Shown here piece after piece: positions 45,810-47,946 of a stretch of 47,946 nt of DNA. Location of the stretch: assembly GCA_015058405.1 (NCBI GenBank), contig SVCL01000157.1:1-47946 (forward strand). The letters are read 5' to 3'. The stretch comes from Clostridium sp. GTDB taxonomy: Bacteria; Bacillota; Clostridia; Clostridiales; Clostridiaceae. Below the pieces are notes generated by a model that saw only the letters and a list, made by a program, of their open reading frames with translations, did not search any database and was not told the origin of the DNA. Position numbers and translations under genes: made by a program. Within the stretch, counting starts at the first letter, position 1, and every line of letters starts with the position of its first letter.

Positions 45810-46574
45810 TTATTCTATAATATCAAATTCTGTATTATCGCAGTTAGTAACTAATGTCATTAAAGTTGACTGATTTTTTTTCATAATTTTATAAATCTCA
45901 CTTCTTATATTTGCTGATTCTTCTTTGTTATAATATGAATTTAATATTTCTTTTACACTTCCTATACTATCTAGTTCTATAAAATTCTTTATAGGAATAA
46001 ATAAATGTAAATTAGTATTATTTTCTTCAGCATATACTATAAAATTAATATTATTATTAGATGCTGCTTCCTTTAATTTTTGTAATTCATTTTCTATTAC
46101 TTTATAATCCTTAGTTAATTCAATTTCGAAGTAATATATATATGGATATGGTGAATATTCTTCAGTAGTTATACTATTACTTAATTGTGGTATATATTTT
46201 ATTAACTTTTTATCTTCAGTAATTAGGGTATCTCTAAAATCCTTATTAATTTTCTTTCCTTCTTCTCCAAACTTTTTTTCTAATACTTCTTCATCAGTTA
46301 ATATATCTTTTGAATCATCTTTAGTATCTAAATCATAAAATCTCCAAACTATCCCTTTTCCAATCCATGAGCCATAACAAATATATGTATTATTACTACT
46401 AGCATAATCTTTATTTGCTTCTGCAATTTTTACTAAACATTCATGAAAATCCATTCCAGGACCTACTTCATGATCATATTTAATTAAATATCTGTAATTG
46501 GAATTATCTATCTCTTCTTTTTTGTAAAAAGGGAATCCCCATTTTAAATCTTTTTTTGACTCTATTCGTTTCAT
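45810..46574 (-). CDS. Unrecognised protein of 254 aa, apparent two-unit form, copy 1 of 3 (first gene of operon)
   Basis: The first gene of the long operon encodes a 254-residue soluble protein. It shares DLKWGFPFY (residues 9-17), KIAEANKDY, YICYGSWIGKGIVWRFY, KFGEEGKKINKDFRDTL, KKLIKYIPQLSN and TNCDN with the large paralogues downstream. As in those, the two halves follow the same predicted order of secondary structure. GGAGG (46581-46585) sits 6 bases before the ATG. A promoter candidate lies at 46615-46644, giving a short leader. Being promoter-proximal to five megasynthases it should be made in at least equal amounts, as expected for a discrete partner protein or an immunity factor. Function unknown. 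Confidence 0.8.
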   Translation of the reverse strand: MKRIESKKDLKWGFPFYKKEEIDNSNYRYLIKYDHEVGPGMDFHECLVKIAEANKDYASSNNTYICYGSWIGKGIVWRFYDLDTKDDSKDILTDEEVLEKKFGEEGKKINKDFRDTLITEDKKLIKYIPQLSNSITTEEYSPYPYIYYFEIELTKDYKVIENELQKLKEAASNNNINFIVYAEENNTNLHLFIPIKNFIELDSIGSVKEILNSYYNKEESANIRSEIYKIMKKNQSTLMTLVTNCDNTEFDIIE

Positions 46575-46614
46575 TAATACCCTCCACTTTTTTACATATT
46601 TCTGTATTAAAATA

Positions 46615-46644
46615 ATTTTAACCCTATTATTATGATTATGTAAA
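46615..46644 (-). promoter_or_regulatory. Candidate promoter of the NRPS/PKS operon
   Basis: On the minus strand TTTACA (46644-46639) and TAAAAT (46620-46615) are separated by 18 bases. Each matches the vegetative consensus in five of six positions. The expected start near 46608 leaves a leader of about 35 bases before the first gene. The region is extremely AT-rich, so chance matches are common. Confidence 0.45.
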
Positions 46645-46757
46645 TATATTTTTTACTTTTTATTCTATATTTTTATTTTTTTTCTTTTAATCCTCTTTTT
46701 TACATTTTTTATTATTTTATTAATATTGTCATATATATTAAATTACATGAAATGTAT

Positions 46758-46785
46758 TTGATATTTTTTCTATACATGATAAAAT
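46758..46785 (+). promoter_or_regulatory. Candidate promoter of the ECF S-component gene
   Basis: TTGATA (46758-46763) and TAAAAT (46780-46785) have a 16-base spacer. Transcription would start near 46792, giving a leader of about 94 bases before the ATG at 46886. Confidence 0.4.
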
Positions 46786-46837
46786 TAATTAGTCGGTATT
46801 TTTTACTAAAACTGAACTGTGAATCTATATTAAAAGA

Positions 46838-46890
46838 TTTGCCGAATTATATCCCTAAAAGGAATAAGAACGGAGGAACCACTTTATGGA
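46838..46890 (+). promoter_or_regulatory. Leader resembling the 5' half of a ydaO-type (c-di-AMP) riboswitch
   Basis: The leader has TTTGCCGAAT (46838-46847), a small hairpin-like CC/GG segment (46852-46862), then ACGGAGGAACC (46870-46880) and CTTTATGG. From memory, this order resembles the start of ydaO-class riboswitches (GCCGAAUC, short P2, ACGGAGGAACC, then U-rich and GGGG). The coding start falls inside the match and the second half of the motif is not visible, so it is either a remnant, a new variant or coincidence. The GGAGG clearly also serves as the ribosome binding site. Confidence 0.3.
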
Positions 46891-47479
46891 AGCGACAAAA
46901 AAATTAAATGTTAGAAAGTTATCTGTTATAGGTATGCTTTCTGGAATTTCATTATTTATGGGGCTAACAGGAATTGGATTTATACCATTACCATTTATGA
47001 AAGCAACCATAATGCATATCCCAGTAGTTATAGGTGCTATTATCGAAGGGCCTTTTGTAGGTGCAATAGTTGGACTAGTTTTTGGATTATTTTCAATTTA
47101 TCAAAATATAACAGCGCCTTCAATTTTATCACCAATATTTATGAATCCAATAGTAGCTATAATTCCTAGAGTACTTATAGGAATCTTTTCTTACTATTCA
47201 TATAATTTTATTCAAAGGAGATTCAATAAACCTAAAATAGCTTATGGAGTTGCCGCAGCTATTGGAACACTTACAAATACAATTGGTGTATTAGGTTTAA
47301 CTTATATATTTTTCTTAAACCAGTATGCTGCATTAAAATCTGTAGGTACTGATGCCGTGCCAGCAATGCTTGCAACTATAGTTGTAACTAACGGAATTCC
47401 TGAAACTATTGTTTCTGTATTAATAGTCATACCAGTAGTAACAGGGCTATTTAAAATTTATAAAAAGAAATTTAATTAA
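46886..47479 (+). CDS. ECF transporter S component (vitamin-binding membrane protein)
   Basis: A 197-residue integral membrane protein with about six hydrophobic helices. The N-terminal segment IPLPFMKATIMHIPVVIGAI and the following EGPFVGAIVGLVFGLFSIYQ are characteristic of ECF-type S components, the substrate-binding subunits that join a shared energising module (EcfA, EcfA' and EcfT). That module is not in the window. The substrate (folate, pantothenate or another vitamin) cannot be decided from the motifs seen. GGAGG lies 9 bases upstream of the ATG. It is divergent from the NRPS/PKS operon and looks like ordinary genome content bordering it. Confidence 0.85.
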   Translation: MEATKKLNVRKLSVIGMLSGISLFMGLTGIGFIPLPFMKATIMHIPVVIGAIIEGPFVGAIVGLVFGLFSIYQNITAPSILSPIFMNPIVAIIPRVLIGIFSYYSYNFIQRRFNKPKIAYGVAAAIGTLTNTIGVLGLTYIFFLNQYAALKSVGTDAVPAMLATIVVTNGIPETIVSVLIVIPVVTGLFKIYKKKFN

Positions 47480-47553
47480 TTAGATTTTTAACCCAAGTTA
47501 GTTTGTACATTCTTCCACTAATACCTATAAAATCATAGTTTATATATTTTTCA

Positions 47554-47598
47554 TTTACACACAATAATAGTGTAAAGCAGATAGGAAAAAGCTTTACA
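47554..47598 (+). repeat. Overlapping inverted repeats upstream of the spore protein gene
   Basis: TTTACAC (47554-47560) can pair with GTGTAAA (47570-47576). TGTAAAGC (47571-47578) can pair with GCTTTACA (47591-47598). The two stems share the same six bases (47571-47576) and exclude each other. They end 34 bases before the SASP start. No T tract follows, so neither is a plain terminator. Confidence 0.5.
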
Positions 47599-47631
47599 AG
47601 AAAAATTAACTCGTTAGAGGAGGAATTGATT

Positions 47632-47820
47632 ATGTCACAAAATAGCGCATTAGTACCAGAAGCAAAAAATGGATTAGCAAAATTCAAAAATGAAGTAGCT
47701 AATGAAATGGGGGTTCCATTTACTGATTACAACGGAAATCTTTCTTCTAAACAATGCGGTAGTGTTGGCGGAGAAATGGTAAAAAGAATGGTAGAACAAT
47801 ACGAAAACGGAATTAAATAA
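47632..47820 (+). CDS. Alpha/beta-type small acid-soluble spore protein (SASP)
   Basis: A 62-residue protein with the full pattern of alpha/beta SASPs, which coat DNA in the dormant spore core and protect it. The pattern includes LVPEAKNGLAKFKNEVANEM, the germination protease recognition region NEVANEMGV, then FTDYNGNLSSKQCGSVGGEM and VKRMVE. It carries one Cys in KQCGSVGG, where most family members have Asn or similar, as far as I recall. The ATG at 47632 was chosen because GAGGAGG lies 8 bases upstream; an in-frame TTG at 47626 is too close. I could not identify a convincing forespore sigma-G promoter. A terminator follows. Presence of this gene supports a spore-forming host. Confidence 0.95.
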   Translation: MSQNSALVPEAKNGLAKFKNEVANEMGVPFTDYNGNLSSKQCGSVGGEMVKRMVEQYENGIK

Positions 47821-47830
47821 CGTAAAAAAC

Positions 47831-47882
47831 AAGGGAGTGTCGCATTAGCAATTTAAAAAATTGCTAATGGCACTTCCTTTTT
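47831..47882 (+). terminator. Rho-independent terminator after the SASP gene
   Basis: The segment starting AAGGGAGTG (47831) pairs with CACTTCCTT (47871-47879), and CATTAGCAATT pairs with AATTGCTAATG. This gives a long stem with a small bulge, followed by a TTTTT tract. It lies 10 bases after the stop codon. Confidence 0.85.
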
Positions 47883-47946
47883 GGATAAATATAGCTATTT
47901 GGAGTTGCTAAAAAACTTTGATCTAAAATTTAACGCACTTTAATAA

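Larger units (their letters stand above)
46575..46885. other. Divergent intergenic region
   Basis: These 311 bases separate the leftward NRPS/PKS operon from the rightward ECF gene. They contain the leftward promoter candidate (46615-46644), a very AT-rich stretch (about 46645-46750), a rightward promoter candidate (46758-46785) and a structured leader (46792-46885). No open reading frame or RNA gene is evident in the AT-rich part. Confidence 0.7.

Noticed and set aside
46838..46885. Tetrahydrofolate riboswitch for the ECF gene
   Set aside because: Considered because folate S components can carry one, but the remembered consensus (GAGUAGA, CGCGUUAA) is not present.
47472..47687. Minus-strand frame of 71 codons across the SASP start
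   Set aside because: It overlaps the leader and the start of a clear SASP gene in antisense, and shows no motif or ribosome binding site.

Overview
The window is very AT-rich (I estimate below 30% GC). It carries an alpha/beta-type small acid-soluble spore protein (SASP) gene, an ECF vitamin-transporter S component and an IS66 element with clostridial-type proteins. Together these point to an endospore-forming Clostridium or close relative. No known product or strain could be recognised from the sequence alone.

Layout from left to right. Positions 1-1450 (minus strand) are one end of an IS66-family insertion sequence: tnpA, tnpB and a tnpC cut by the window edge. Positions 1545-4091 encode a large MalT/LAL-type LuxR regulator. 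Positions 4149-6778 encode a three-gene ABC-2 exporter (ATPase plus two permeases) behind a palindromic operator-like site. A strong hairpin at 6879-6930 ends a single operon of about 39.6 kb that reads leftwards from about 46.6 kb. In order of transcription this operon holds three tandem pairs of unrecognised proteins (about 255 aa plus about 112 aa) and then five NRPS/PKS megasynthases (3144, 2481, 2433, 2089 and 1872 aa). To the right (46886-47820, plus strand) lie the ECF S component and the SASP gene.

The assembly line read from the proteins is: FAAL-ACP-KS-AT-ACP-C-A(Thr code)-NMT-PCP // C-A(unassigned)-PCP-Cy-A(Cys)-PCP-PCP-Ox // TubC_N-C-A(Glu-like)[FkbM-type MT]-PCP-KS-AT-ACP // C-A(beta-Ala-like)-PCP-KS-AT-ACP // C-A(Thr code)-NMT-PCP-R. 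This predicts a linear lipopeptide-polyketide. A fatty acyl chain would be extended by malonate, joined to N-methyl-Thr, an unknown residue, a thiazole, a methylated Glu-like residue plus malonate, a beta-amino acid plus malonate, and N-methyl-Thr, then released reductively as an aldehyde or alcohol. None of the three PKS modules has a KR, DH or ER domain. No PPTase, type II thioesterase or trans ketoreductase is in the window.

The most unusual part is the six-gene block at the head of the operon. The small proteins look like single beta-alpha-beta-beta (ferredoxin-like, dimeric alpha/beta-barrel) units. The large ones look like two such units fused, giving nine related units in three gene pairs. 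I do not recognise this family. Its position suggests a role in tailoring, precursor supply or self-protection for this pathway, but that is inference.
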